Shown piece after piece: positions 22,655-33,365 of a stretch of DNA of 64,000 bases. Under the pieces are notes generated by a model. It worked only from the letters and a program-made list of their open reading frames with translations. It had not been told where the DNA came from and did not search any database. The stretch spans positions 1-64,000 of the forward strand of contig JADDOH010000162.1 of the NCBI GenBank assembly GCA_016648135.1, read 5' to 3'. How positions within the stretch are numbered: the stretch's first letter is position 1; each line of letters opens with the position of its first letter. This DNA is from Agrypnia vestita. Taxonomy: Eukaryota > Arthropoda > Insecta > Trichoptera > Phryganeidae. A program made the position numbers and the translations under genes.

Positions 22655-22820
22655 TAATGAGTAGCTTGTTAGTCCAGTGGTTAAGACTCTCACCTGGTGA
22701 TCCAATGTTAAGTTAGTTCTATTTTCATAGTAGGTACAAGCGTTCAGCTTAGTTTGAAAATAGTAGGTAAGTATATGAATGTGACACGTATTCCGTGTTC
22801 ATCTCTATTAAAAATAAATC
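22655..22820 (+). mobile_element. tRNA-derived SINE, family A copy 4
   Basis: Has a perfect A box (TAGTCCAGTGG) followed by TTAAGACTCTCACCTGGTGA. The B-box part is deleted. Then come TTCTATTTTCATAG, AAGCGTTCAGCTTAGTTTG and the 3' end CGTATTCCGTGTTCATCTCT before an A-rich tail. Confidence 0.8.
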
Positions 22821-22839
22821 AATTATAAAGCGGGAAAAG

Positions 22840-23345
22840 AAAGACAATAGAAACGATAGAAAAGCGGCATTGACGGAATACTAGCCGCGGTGTCAAGTGA
22901 GCATGTTACGCCCGACAAAATACCGCGGCAATCTTGATACCCAAGAAACAGCAATGACGATAAGAGCCTATCGCTGTGCAGTGGATGATTGATCGGTTCG
23001 CCGCGGTGTACAAGGCATAACCAGCGTCCGACTATTGTTGTGTACCCCACGTGACGGGTTCATCCCCGGATCGGCTGCAGCGGGAGATAAATCAGCCTCC
23101 CGCCCGGCCCCCGCGGCGGCCGCCCGAACTACATATATTTTAGCAAATCGTTTTCGGCTCCGCGCACCGCAGTAATGTGCGCCGTGCTTTACCGTTGCTG
23201 GCCCGTAATAATACCCATTACCCCGGCAACAATCATTTACCCTTTTCAAAATATTTCGACGGATTAATTTGATTCGCCGCTACCAGCCGAGCCTTCCGAT
23301 TAATGCTCACTTGTTTCTGCTCAAGGGCTAGATACAGAAATATAT
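22840..23345. other. GC-rich island, non-coding
   Basis: CpG-rich block (for example GCCCGGCCCCCGCGGCGGCC at 23102). Overlapping minus-strand open frames (22823-23249) match nothing known. Candidate regulatory DNA. Confidence 0.4.
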
Positions 23346-23934
23346 TCTTCGCTCACCTTCGATTCGTTAAAAAGAGCCGTATTTTCATGTAAGAAACGGG
23401 CATTGTTGTCTCATTTTGGTGTACTGTATACTACACCACGTTTTGCTAATTATAACCCGTCAAAAATGATTGTACAGAGTGTAACTAAACCCCTTATCTT
23501 ATGCCCCCTCGAATATACTGCGTGATAAGCGAGTAAATAAAAATTTAATCTACTCATTTTTTATTTATTTTCAAGGAACCTTTGGTTATCAATCTTTGCG
23601 GGGCCAAAATTTGTTAAATTACCTCTGTATTATTCTTCTTCTTTTCCACCCCTTCTCCACCACCAAAAAAGTTGATATGTACCTACATAAATAGAAGCCG
23701 CGTTAATACTATGAAATTAACCTGAACTTAACTATAATTTCTGCGAAGTAAAATATGTCTCGTAATATCAGAATCACAATTATTGTCTATATTAATAAAA
23801 AGAAAACACTGTATAAAACCACTATTTATTGAATGCTTCGAAGACAATGGTTTCTTCGTCACGATACAATGTATACTAAAAATTTAAATTGTAAGATTGT
23901 GTAGACATTATCAAAAACTAAAAAAGTTTGATAA
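23346..23934. other. AT-rich non-coding DNA
   Basis: Nothing recognised. Confidence 0.5.
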
Positions 23935-24210
23935 ATCAGAAATTTTTTGAAATTAGAAAAAGTATTAAAAAAGTGATAGAAAATATTATAAATAACCAAA
24001 TTCTTTTTGCAAATAGTTCCTTTCAAATTTGTTTTCACATTAATTCTTAATTATTCAACGCCCATATATTTATTCTTTGTTTTTGTTTATATCTATACTT
24101 CCAATTTTTAATGCTTACTATACTTTTTGTATCTTGATGAAATGACCAGTGGCCCCGAAATATGTTGATAATTCAATAAATAGTTTTTTTAGCATATATT
24201 TCATTATTAT
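23935..24210 (+). mobile_element. dispersed repeat D, copy 1 (retroelement 3' UTR-like)
   Basis: Shares AATTAGAAAAAGT, TAGTTCCTTTCAAA-like, CACATTAATTCTTAATTATT and a 3' part GACCAGTGGCCCC with TTCAATAAATAG with 37690-37960 and 51965-52110. The AATAAA close to the shared end suggests a non-LTR 3' untranslated region. No coding part is attached. Confidence 0.65.
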
Positions 24211-24249
24211 TCATTTTCCATATATAATTTTTCAAGTTTTGAATTTAAT

Positions 24250-24370
24250 TTGTTAGTATACAATTGTATCCTGACGACGACGACGCCATGGGCCCTTAAC
24301 ATGTTGATATTTTTCAATACCAAAGTGGTGAAAACAAAGTTCATTTTTATTAATTATATTAATAATGTCA
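24250..24370 (+). mobile_element. dispersed repeat D, 3' end only
   Basis: TGACGACGACGACGCCATGG and CATGTTGATATTTTTCAATA, then AACAAAGTTCATTTTTATTA, match the last part of 37840-37960. Lies directly behind copy 1. Confidence 0.5.
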
Positions 24371-24540
24371 CCACAAAATTATTGTTGAATAAGTTTTATA
24401 AAAGTTTATTCTTTTGATTAATGTAAACTTAATTACAATAAAGTTATTTCGCTCTTGATAATAAGAAACAATTATTATCCTGTGCTATTCTGAAAATAGC
24501 AATACCTATTGGGATGTCAGATCTTTATCCCAATCTTGAC

Positions 24541-24750
24541 AGGTATGTATAACATTGTATTGCCGCCAATTTTGATGTTTTAGGTTTGACATGTTTGAAA
24601 TTAAAGAATTTAATCAATTAGAAAGCTCTTAAACGTAAACAAACTTTAAGTTATTCACTAATGAGCTTTCCAATTGATTAAATTCATTAATTTCAAACGT
24701 ATCAAATATAAAACGCCAAAAAAACGGAGTCACAATGTTATACCTACAAT
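24541..24750. mobile_element. fold-back MITE (~90-bp arms)
   Basis: The left arm (GGTATGTATAACATTGT, TTTGAAATTAAAGAATTTAA, TCAATTAGAAAGCTC) pairs with the right arm (GAGCTTTCCAATTGA to ACAATGTTATACCTAC) over about 90 bp. A ~30-bp spacer lies between. Confidence 0.9.
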
Positions 24751-24804
24751 AACTGTGAAGATACAGAAATAACAATATTGCTTAGTTGATAATACGGATG
24801 ATCG

Positions 24805-24905
24805 TTTGACATAATATTCTGTCACATAAATATTTTATTTAATTTCGCGCCTTTCTCAAAATATATATTTACGTACAATGTAACGAGTGCACGCGTCTGA
24901 TATAC
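24805..24905 (+). mobile_element. repeat E, partial copy
   Basis: ATAATATTCTGTCACATAAA, TATTTTATTT, CTCAAAATATATATTTACG and AGTGCACGCGTCT correspond to the right half of the TIR element at 46757-46975. Confidence 0.6.
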
Positions 24906-25551
24906 AAAAACCTAACCGCAACCACTTCGTGTCCTCACTTCCCACTTTCTCTCGCGAATTGAAACGTTTAACTCGTCAAACTTCTCCCTCGTAGGTGACG
25001 AGTCCCGCTCGCCTTTTTATAATAGGTACCTACCTTACCCACCGTCGCGTGCGAAGTCATCCATTCTTCGTGACGGCATCCAGTGATTTCCCTGGGCACA
25101 CGCACACCCTGGACTCTACCCAGTCCTGGGCTGCAATTCCTGGACATGTGGATCCTCAATTAAGTCCTTAATGGAAACATCACAGGTTTCGAAAACTCGG
25201 ATTCCTCATTGATAGTGGTGTCCATAACAATTTTATATCTCTTTCTCTGCAGCCCGTGGTTTGAAAAACCATTCCAACAGACAGCTAGTCTTTGATCTGG
25301 TTCTTATATCGATTGGACAATGGCTTCTTCCTCTCTGATATTCCTTTTCAATCACTACCAGCTTTTCTAAGTGATGGAAAAGCTAGAGAATATGTCTCAA
25401 ACAGGTCGTAAACGATGCTTAGTTGCATCAAAATTGAAGCGCTGGCGCGTGTTACTTATGTGGTATTCAAAGCATACGTCTCCAGCATACGACAGCAGTC
25501 TAGTTTGCTCCTTGCACTTGGTCTTATTGTTAACGTTTTCACCCCATAGAG
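24906..25551. other. moderately GC-rich unrecognised sequence
   Basis: Unlike the flanks this stretch is of balanced composition. Short open frames on minus (24968-25159) and plus (25371-25577) have a protein-like look but match no family I can name. It may be a decayed transposon coding region. Confidence 0.35.
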
Positions 25552-26255
25552 GCCAGGGGCGTGCAGCGGATACATAACCTTAGCCTAAACTTTAAGTAAA
25601 CATATATTTTGAAAAGAAAATCGAAATTATTATTGATGGAATCGGCGTTACCTTTGTAGAGATTATTCATTATGATCATTTAAATGAATGTTTATAAACT
25701 TTAGTTTACTCTACTTAAGGTTATATAATATATATTTCTATTCGATATTTGAGAGTAGAACCTCTCAAAACTCGAGTAAAATAATTTTTAGGATAGCAAT
25801 GGCAAGAATATCCAAAAAAATGTGAATGTAGTCATCGAGGATTACTAATTGATAATGTACTGAATTCTAGATGTTATAAGAAACATAGCCTATAAATTTA
25901 TAGAAAACATGATTTTGGAAGAGATAGATACATAAAATCTAGGATTCAGTACATTTTATATTAGTAATCCTCGGTGACAGCATTCAAAACATTATTTTTA
26001 TTTTTTTGGTTATTCCTGCCTTTGCTTTTATATCCCGCATTTATAATAATTAATTTAACTCAAGTAGAGTAAACGCAGTTTTATAAATATTCATTTTTTT
26101 GATTAAAATAAATATATCTTTTAATATCACAAGTATCATCATATTATTCAGATTTAAATATAACATAATATTCTGTCAGATAAATATTTAATTTCTATAT
26201 TTTTTCCAAAATATGTTAACGTTAAATTCATGCTTCAAGGTACTTACCGTAGGAT
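25552..26255. mobile_element. repeat E copy with nested fold-back elements
   Basis: The left end GGGGCGTGCAG and the right end (TCTGTCAGATAAATATTTAA, TTTTTTCCAAAATATGTTAA, CATGCTTCAAGGTACTTACC) match repeat E. Inside is a second inverted repeat pairing GAATGTTTATAAACTTTAGT at ~25687 with its partner at ~26090. Inside that lies a family P palindrome (25795-26050). Confidence 0.6.
25795..26050. mobile_element. palindromic MITE, family P copy 2
   Basis: Left arm GTAGTCATCGAGGATTACTA with ATAATGTACTGAATTCTAG pairs with right arm CTAGGATTCAGTACATT and AGTAATCCTCGGTGA. The right end CTGCCTTTGCTTTTATATCC is the family P terminus. The left terminus is degraded. Confidence 0.82.
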
Positions 26256-26399
26256 ATGGAAAAAAAGAAGACACAGAACTAGACGCATTTTTATGGTCAA
26301 AGTAATAGGTTGACTTTGATAACAAATGATATACAGCATCGATATTTGTCCATATACTTGCTTATATAAGCGTACTCCTACTGGGTAGGTATCCCGAAG

Positions 26400-26620
26400 A
26401 AACGTAAACAGTTCTTTAGAAGCAGAATCGACAGGAAAGTTCTTGAGACCCTCTCTCGCCGAGACCAGGAACGGTGTTCTTGTTTTGCACGTAGAGCACG
26501 AATTTTACATATGGCGGCCGGGAATGTGGAGATATGGTGGAGAATATGGGGGAGTTCCCGAACGGTAGCGTAGCTCCCGGCGCGGCGCGAGCATTATCGA
26601 GATACGTGGTGACCAAATTT
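26400..26620. other. GC-richer island, non-coding
   Basis: Balanced to GC-rich block (ATGGCGGCCGGGAATGTGG near 26511, GGCGCGGCGCGAGC near 26579). A 66-codon minus frame is not recognised. Confidence 0.35.
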
Positions 26621-26874
26621 TAAAAACATCTTAAATTTTTTGGTCGTATCTGTCCCGATCTAACAATAATTTAAAATATTAATTTATTTAAATATTATAT
26701 ATTTTATTCCACTGACTGCACAGGTTCTAACTTCAGTAAAGTTTTATATATAATCTTATTTTAAAATATACGCAATATAATATGAACAATTTCTACAATC
26801 TATGTACTTATTGTAAACACAGAGTATACAAATATCGAGAGTTGTATTTAATTATTGTAATGTAATGTAATTTA

Positions 26875-27345
26875 ATTATTTAGTTTAACCTTTTCGTAAT
26901 TGTTTCAAAATTTACAAGTTTCATTTTGATTTTTAAAACAAGTCAAAAATGAAACAAAAAACCGGGAACCAGGAAATATCCGTTACCTACTTAATGTCTA
27001 TATATTTTGTTTGTGGTTGTAAACCTTCTTCCTTAACCCCTGTGTACCCATATGGTTAGACAGCTCTACAGAGCCCATCAAAGCTTTAATATTTTCTTTA
27101 ATAAGCTTTTGTGTTTTAGTTAATTATAAAGAAATGTAAACAAAAAATTAGTTAAAGGATATTTAAGAAGATAGTCGTGTTTAACGGGACTTCATAGTTC
27201 CCAATGGTATAACCACGGACTACTATAGTAAATAGACATGAAATAACGTAAATTCCTTGTTCACAATTGGTTTGCAATGTTTAACAAAATGACAAACTTG
27301 TAAATTTTGAAACAATTATGAAAAGGTCAAATTAAATACACTTCA
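26875..27345. mobile_element. MITE with ~50-bp inverted termini
   Basis: AACCTTTTCGTAATTGTTTC followed by AAAATTTACAAGTTTCATTT at the left is complementary to AAACTTGTAAATTTTGAAAC and AATTATGAAAAGGTCAAATT at the right. The interior of ~380 bp is non-coding. Confidence 0.82.
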
Positions 27346-28119
27346 AAAGTATTTAAGTAAGTCGCACTTTTTTACAAGAAATCATTTTTACTTAAGAGAT
27401 ATATATGGTTTGGAACATTTTTTAAAAATACGTCTATTGTAAAAAATACTAGGCGATTTAACTATCCAAGAATTAATACTTTAACTGCAGTATGAAAAAA
27501 GTGTCTTATGGGGGTTCTTCTTCGCTATGACTTATTAAGTACTCTCTCTTGAATAACAAGTTTAGTTCATCTCTGTACATCCAATATTTAATATTTAAAC
27601 CAAAAAGCAACATAAAAAAGAAGAAGGCAACGACAACAATCATTTCTCATTTAAAGGGCTTGAAATTTTTAATTCTAATGATATACAACTTTTTCACCAC
27701 AAAGTAAACGTTTTTCACTCTAGTTTCAACTCCTTTATATGCACTGTATTTAGTACTGTTTTCGGTAGGCTGTCGAAGATTTTAAGTCCTTTTCAATCGA
27801 ACAATTTTGCGAGATATTTTTGTTTTTCTTCTGAAGTATACTGGCGCTGCCTCATGTATTTTATGAATGAAAATCCTAATTAATTTCATCCTGTTATTAA
27901 AATATTTGGGCAATAATCCGTGTATAATTTCAAAGGTAACACGAGTTGACATCTTGATGCGTAAGGATTTTTTCTGTCACGGTATGGCGAGAGCTGAATG
28001 TAAACGGTTTGAAAATTACAGTTACCTAATTATTTATTTAATCTCTGACATTTTGCGGAGTACTTTTTTGCGTGAAAGGTAAACATGTTCTTAATCCGAA
28101 CACGATTTTCTGGTTGTGC
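27346..28119. other. AT-rich non-coding DNA
   Basis: Nothing recognised. Confidence 0.5.
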
Positions 28120-28645
28120 CGAAAAAAATATTTACTATTACGAAGACCGTTTCGGGCATTACCGGATTGTGATTTATCATTTGAAGGTATCAATTTGAGC
28201 GTTGTTAAATTGTCGGTGTGGAGAGTGCAGCAGGCTTTAATAGGGGGTTTATTGGAGGCAGTGTCCTCCCTTGGGCCGAAGCCTGGTCGTCCGAGTTACG
28301 GGCCATTGTGCTCCCGGTAGGCCGGTGTTAACTCCAAGGAGCGCGTGCGTGATTTATACCCCATTCTTGAGTAATGAAATATATTTTTACGCGGCGAGTG
28401 CTACCGGAGAAATCGGCAGTTTGTAAATAACGCAACGTTTGTTCGCACCAAATTTCCCGCTCGTATTTTTGCGCATTAAGTACGTTGAATTTGTTCAGCT
28501 CGGAGCATTGTTCTGTTCGATCCAGTTTTTTTTCCAGCGCGTAATAATATTCGTGCCAATGATGTACCTGCCCGCTGTAGTGCGTTAGAGGACGTGCGAC
28601 TTTTTGATAATGAGACAGGTATACCTGCAAAACAAAAATCGCTTT
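28120..28645. other. GC-richer island, non-coding
   Basis: About 500 bp of balanced, complex sequence (for example GGGCCGAAGCCTGGTCGTCC near 28274) with open frames on both strands (82 codons plus, 106 minus). No domain recognised. Conserved non-coding DNA or an unrecognised exon are both possible. Confidence 0.35.
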
Positions 28646-28734
28646 CACAATTGGTTATTTAAAAAATCAACGTTTGTATAATAATAAAACTAGGCTTCAT
28701 TCCTACCGAGGGCCGCTTGTATCAACATGCGTTA

Positions 28735-28822
28735 TAGTAATCATTTGTAAAATTCATAGATTTTTAAGAAAACGGGTTGCTTGATTGGTGGAAAACGTAA
28801 AAATCGATTGTTTATATTAAAG
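28735..28822 (+). repeat. short dispersed repeat (shared with 53.2 kb)
   Basis: CGGGTTGCTTGATTGGTGGA followed by AAACGTAAAAATC recurs at 53237-53275, there inside a small imperfect hairpin (TAGATTTTT/AAAAATCTA). Confidence 0.6.
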
Positions 28823-28824
28823 AT

Positions 28825-29242
28825 TACCGTAAAACGGGGCTACTTTGCACACATCCAAAATTAATTATTTTTTTGCTCCAACAGGACAACGTGTCCTTTA
28901 GATATCAAATTCATAACAATATCAGCCCCACAATTTTTTTAGTGTCAAAATTACCCGAGTGTGGGGTTTCTTTGACAAGGCATTGAAATGCAACTAAAGT
29001 CGTATAATAGTCAAAAATATTAATACTTTTAAAGCATTATAGGGAAAATTAAATTAAAAACAACTTGTTTTGACAATTAATTCGTAATTTTTATTAAAGA
29101 AATATTAAAAATAATAATAACAAACAAAAGGTCATGCGGGCTCGCTCCGCACACGTTTAAACGCGCTTTTGGCGCTCTGTGAAAATAGCCCCAAAAACTC
29201 TCAAAGTTACACTAACAGCCAAAGTAACCCCGTTTTACGGTA
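28825..29242. mobile_element. TA-flanked TIR element (CCGTAAAACGGGG)
   Basis: The inverted termini CCGTAAAACGGGG followed by TACTTTG-like bases start at 28827 and end at 29240. TA dinucleotides at each boundary are consistent with a Tc1/mariner-type target duplication. The 414-bp interior is AT-rich with a small GC block (GGGCTCGCTCCGC) and has no transposase, so this is a non-autonomous element. Confidence 0.85.
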
Positions 29243-29794
29243 CTATAAACCAAGTTGATGCAACCAGCCCTAAATATTACATTTTATTTTTGTGTATCTG
29301 TATGTATACGTGATATGTGTTTAGTGTTTAGTCATCTCATCCTTAACATTAAAAAAAATGTTGATGGATAGTGCAACCTGTTTGTTTGTCTCTAGTGTAG
29401 TAACGGTGAAGTTAAAGTCTCATTAAGTGGCTAGGAAGATCAAGTTCGATGGCTCAAATCTCATTTTCAGGAGACAAGCAAGGTTAGCTTTATTGTAATG
29501 TTGTAGTAGTAAGGTTGTTAAAATATCATAATGATATATTTTCTGTTTATTTAAAATATTACAAACACTAGATTTTTTATAAGAATAATAATTTTATATA
29601 CTGCAGATAGCTATGCTGCTTTCAAACAAAATAGCTTTTAGTTTAAGCTCAGTGATAATTTGTCACGATTGTATTCAAGAGTCTCACAGCTGGTCGCAAA
29701 AACTTCGAGGTGTCTTCTCAATTCATTTTTAGAAAGAAAATATTGTTTAAATTTTGGTGAAATATTACGGTTACGGCGTTTCGTGCAGTTACGG
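29243..29794. other. AT-rich non-coding DNA
   Basis: Nothing recognised. Confidence 0.5.
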
Positions 29795-30015
29795 TGATGG
29801 GCAATTTTTTTTTTCAATATTTCTGGCTTGTATTTTGTAAAACGTTAGACTTTCTAAAAGTTATTTATATTGAATATAAATAAAATGATTAAATCCTTGA
29901 CGAATTTTGAAAAACATTTTTTTGTAATTTTATTTCACTTTTAGTAAAGCGAATGAATTTTTAATATTCCTTATTATTTACCGTAGTGATAGTCCAGCTA
30001 TAGCTATGCATTATT
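29795..30015. mobile_element. fold-back element, partial copy (family of 38456-38893)
   Basis: TTTCAATATTTCTGGCTTGT, AAAACGTTAGACTTTC, GAATTTTTAATATTCC and GTAGTGATAGTCCAGC follow the order of 38570-38740. Both outer arms are missing. Confidence 0.55.
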
Positions 30016-30151
30016 TCCTAAATTATTTATTTGTTTATTCTTTACTATATCATAAATGGATTTATGATATCTAGAGAAAAGAACCGCGATTATTAACGTC
30101 TATCATTGAGATTGTTTTTATTAAATTTTTCAACTATATACTATTATATTA

Positions 30152-30483
30152 TGGCTAAATCCAAGATCATGGTCCCATTGCATATACAACGAAAATGAGT
30201 ATTTCACTATATTATTGAACATGCTAATAACAAAATGAAAGATAATTTACGTTTAAATAGTAAGTATTAAATAAGATATTATACTTTAAAGTTTCGAAAA
30301 ATGCACTGCATATTTTGACATTTCATAGGCAATATATGAGGTTAGGTTAGGTTAGGTTATTAGGTTTGGTTTGTTTAATTTAGATTACGAATATTTAGTT
30401 ATATTAAATTAACAGGACATTAAATTATATAGTGAAATACTTATTTTCGTTGTATGAACAACTGGACCATATTCTTGGATTAT
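30152..30483. mobile_element. MITE with ~60-bp inverted termini and TTAGG run
   Basis: The left terminus (AATCCAAGATCATGGTCCCA, CATACAACGAAAATGAG-like, TATTTCACTATAT) is the complement of the right terminus ending CCATATTCTTGGATTA. The interior contains the short TTAGG tandem at 30340-30360. Confidence 0.85.
30340..30360. repeat. short interstitial (TTAGG)n
   Basis: GGTTAGGTTAGGTTAGGTTA is just under four units of the canonical insect telomere repeat, inside a MITE. Too short to mark a telomere or a fusion point. Confidence 0.9.
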
Positions 30484-30953
30484 TTCACTATTATGTAGGA
30501 TGCCACAATTATCAATTGATTCTACAGTAGTATATACTGGTAAAGTAATTGACTTAGACCTCGAACCTCGATTTTGTCAAAGGAAATGGATTTTGCAGCA
30601 ACTGTAAATGAATTTTGCCGTTAGGCATTGTTGACAATAAATTTGTTGTTTACATCTCATCCTACATACATCAGGTTCTGACAACTTTACATTTATATGC
30701 CACAGGATAGATAAAAAGTTAGGTAGTGATGTATCTGGAATACTGTTTCTTGAATTGTGGATAGGAAAGCTGTTACAGACACTACCATGTCGAAAAATTT
30801 AATAAAAATTATTTTGATGACAGTTGTCATCGCGCGCAGTGCCCATGCGCGCCGGTTTAACGAGGTACACAATTTAAATTTTATCGCCAAATATAATCCA
30901 AAGTGATGGAACCGGCCCTACCGATACTGGCGAAAATATAGTGAAATAGATTC
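30484..30953. other. AT-rich non-coding DNA
   Basis: Nothing recognised apart from the GC-richer stretch at 30820-30860. Confidence 0.5.
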
Positions 30954-31626
30954 TTTTTCTTTTTCTTTTAGTAGATCCGTTAATCTGTGCTACAGAAAAC
31001 TACGCCTCCTGGGATGACGAGGTCTAGCTATCCCTCCATCTTTTCGATGGTCTTCCCGGTAGGCGTCGTCCAGAGGGGATTTCATTCGCTGCTGTATGCA
31101 CGAGTCTGTCACTGTCCATTCTGGCTACGTGATCCCGCCAGAATCTGCTTCTGGATCTACTCCATCGTGATATGTCCTCTATTTTGCAGGTTTTCCTTTT
31201 GTCTTCATTTCGGACACGGTCACGTAGAGTTTTTCCAGTAATGGATCTCAGCACCTTCATTTCAGTTGTTCTGAGGAGTCCTTTGGTGCAGACAGTGTCA
31301 GACCACGTCTCTACAGCGTATGTCATCATAGGTCGCACGCATGTCTTGTATATTTTGATCATACTTTCAATATGCATATTTTTGATTTTCCAGACCAAAT
31401 TCTTGAGACACCCTGATACGGTGGATGGTTTCTTAACTTGCTCTCGGACTTCGGTATACAGATGGCTATGGCTACAGATTTCTACACCTAAATATCTGAA
31501 ACTCGTGACTTGTTCCACAGGCTGATTATCAATACTAAGTTTACATCTTGTTGGTTGTTTTGATATTACCAAACTTTTAGTTTTGCTGATTGCTATTGCG
31601 AAGCAATGTGGAATTAGATTCATGAA
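30954..31626 (-). mobile_element. non-LTR retrotransposon C-terminal RT fragment
   Basis: An open frame of about 200 codons (31024-31623, minus) carries the C-terminal end of a non-LTR reverse transcriptase. It has SKTKSLVIS, FRYLGVEI, IYKTCVRPMMTYAVETW, TTEMKVLRSITG, then RFWRDHVARMDSDRLVHTA and SGRRLPGRPSKRW. The order is the thumb/C-terminal segment after the YxDD catalytic palm. The palm and endonuclease are missing. Near 31021 the frame breaks before the LVIPG-like end, which is still visible in the DNA down to about 30985. A purine-rich tail (AAAAGAAAAAGAAAAAGAA) closes the element at about 30954-30972. Same family as 11140-11515 and, more distantly, 8310-8886. Confidence 0.88.
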
Positions 31627-31805
31627 TATTAATTATATTCCGCGAATCAGTATTGATAATGTGGGGTAATGTTTTCATTCATAATTTTTATTATAAAAAT
31701 CTTTAAAAATACGACTTTATTAAAACGCACACGATTGGTCATGACGTATCAACTCGCGTTTGGTGTAGTGCCGTAGTATTTGTACTCGTATATCTGGGCA
31801 CAACA

Positions 31806-31952
31806 GCCGGCAAACATCTTGAACAATGGTTTCAGCCGCGCAGAAGACAAATTATTTTGGGTCTCAGGAGTGAGGTAGTACGAAGTGTACACGCGCAAAG
31901 TTTCCACCAGTACGCCGAAAAGTTTTGTTTGCGATGTTTGCCGGCTAGTCTA
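31806..31952. mobile_element. short MITE, AGCCGGCAAACATC termini
   Basis: Perfect 14-bp inverted termini AGCCGGCAAACATC bound about 147 bp of balanced sequence. No target duplication is clear. Confidence 0.6.
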
Positions 31953-32119
31953 CCATTACAATACAATGATGACGCACGTACTCGTGCTAGTGAAATGACG
32001 TGTTTTGGCGGGATTTAAAATGTTGAATTTCAAAATCATTTTTATATTCTTAATATATAAACAATTTTTTTTCGTCGACGTATTTTGTAGACTATTTTAA
32101 AAAATGCGAAATTTCCCTA

Positions 32120-32580
32120 TTCTGATTCAACATACCGCGGATCGGACCGTCGGCTGCAGCAGCCTCGGGCCTTCGCCCGTCGATAGGAACCGTTCTTGAC
32201 AATCACCAATTAGTAGGCCACGGAACCGCGCACCGACAAGAGCGAGCGTCATCATCCGTCTTGCGGCTCGCATTACGCGTCGCGCCGAGCGCCGAATCAA
32301 GTAGCGATTTCGATTACGTAATGTGACGTTTGTTATTTTTAGGGGCGGGCGCCATTAGCGGGGCCGCCGCGGGTCGCGCCGTCCTCCAGCCATTATCGGG
32401 GCATATCGGCCGGATCCGGCGCGGCGCGGCGCGGCGCGGCGCGTGCCTGATGAGCGCCCAGACTACGGCCGCCCCGGGCCGGCGGCGGCGGCGGCGGTCC
32501 GCGCAAATTGAGGGGAAGCGCATGTGACAATGGGCCGAGCGTTTGACGCGTCACCGATGACGTAATAATAACGATCAAAA
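32120..32580. other. strong GC-rich/CpG island with simple repeats
   Basis: The most GC-rich block of the window. It holds a (GCGGC)n run at about 32419-32441 and a (GGC)n run at about 32480-32497. Long frames on both strands result from the composition, with Ala/Arg/Pro-rich translations. It could be a promoter or first-exon region of an unseen gene or a regulatory island. Confidence 0.5.
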
Positions 32581-33332
32581 ATTATTTCCCGCGCAAAACC
32601 AGATTCAAATTGTAAATTGTTTATAATTAACCACTAACATATAACGAAGGCGGCAGAATAGGACACGCAGTGCTGTCAAAAAGCTACGTATCTGACAAAA
32701 TTCGAATTTCTAGTCGCACATACATATTTTCGTCAGGCGTAGTTGCTTCCAACATGCTTTGTATGTTCCGCATCCCTAGTGTTCTAGAGTCAAACAGATT
32801 TACACTTTTTATTTTGCGGCTGCAAATAAATTAATTCATCCCGTTCTTTAGAGAACAGTCAAAGCGTACTCTACGACTCGGCGCGCACACGGAGCAAGTC
32901 GGAATAAAACTCAAATTTCGAACATCTATGAATCGCGTAAATATACAGATGCCAGCAAAAGTGGATTCTGTCATTCGTTCCGCATTCGCGAGGTTTGAAA
33001 GTATTCGAGTTTCGCGCGTGCGCATTCTATTCCACGTGTAAGGGTCTTTGAATACGGTGTGCATTCGTTATCAGCATCCAACCTACAAAAAACAACCTCA
33101 ATGCTTAATGGGTATAATGCGCAGAATAGCATACTTATTACGAAGCGAGCGGATTATTTTGAGGAATATTTATGTAACGCATTTTAATAGTTTGTGATAC
33201 TCAAATAGTAAATTTTTTGAGTGTAAAATTGAATAATTAATGCATAAAAGTTTTGTCTCAACTATTTGCAAAAAACACATTCTGAATAATGGAAATATTT
33301 GACAGTTGGTTTAAACTTATTATCCAGAATCA
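32581..33332. other. non-coding DNA
   Basis: Nothing recognised. 32850-33060 is GC-richer (CGGCGCGCACACGGAGCAAG) without a known product. Confidence 0.45.
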
Positions 33333-33365
33333 AAATTCAAATTCAAATTCAAATTTATTCAATGG
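33333..33365. repeat. (TTCAAA)n simple repeat
   Basis: About four units of ATTCAAATTCAAATTCAAAT followed by TTATTCAATGG. This kind of tail is often the end of a retroelement, but no body is attached. Confidence 0.8.

Noticed and set aside
32314..32578. Three overlapping 60-70-codon frames in the GC-rich island
   Set aside because: Ala/Arg/Pro-rich translations on both strands are the expected result of GCGGC and GGC simple repeats.
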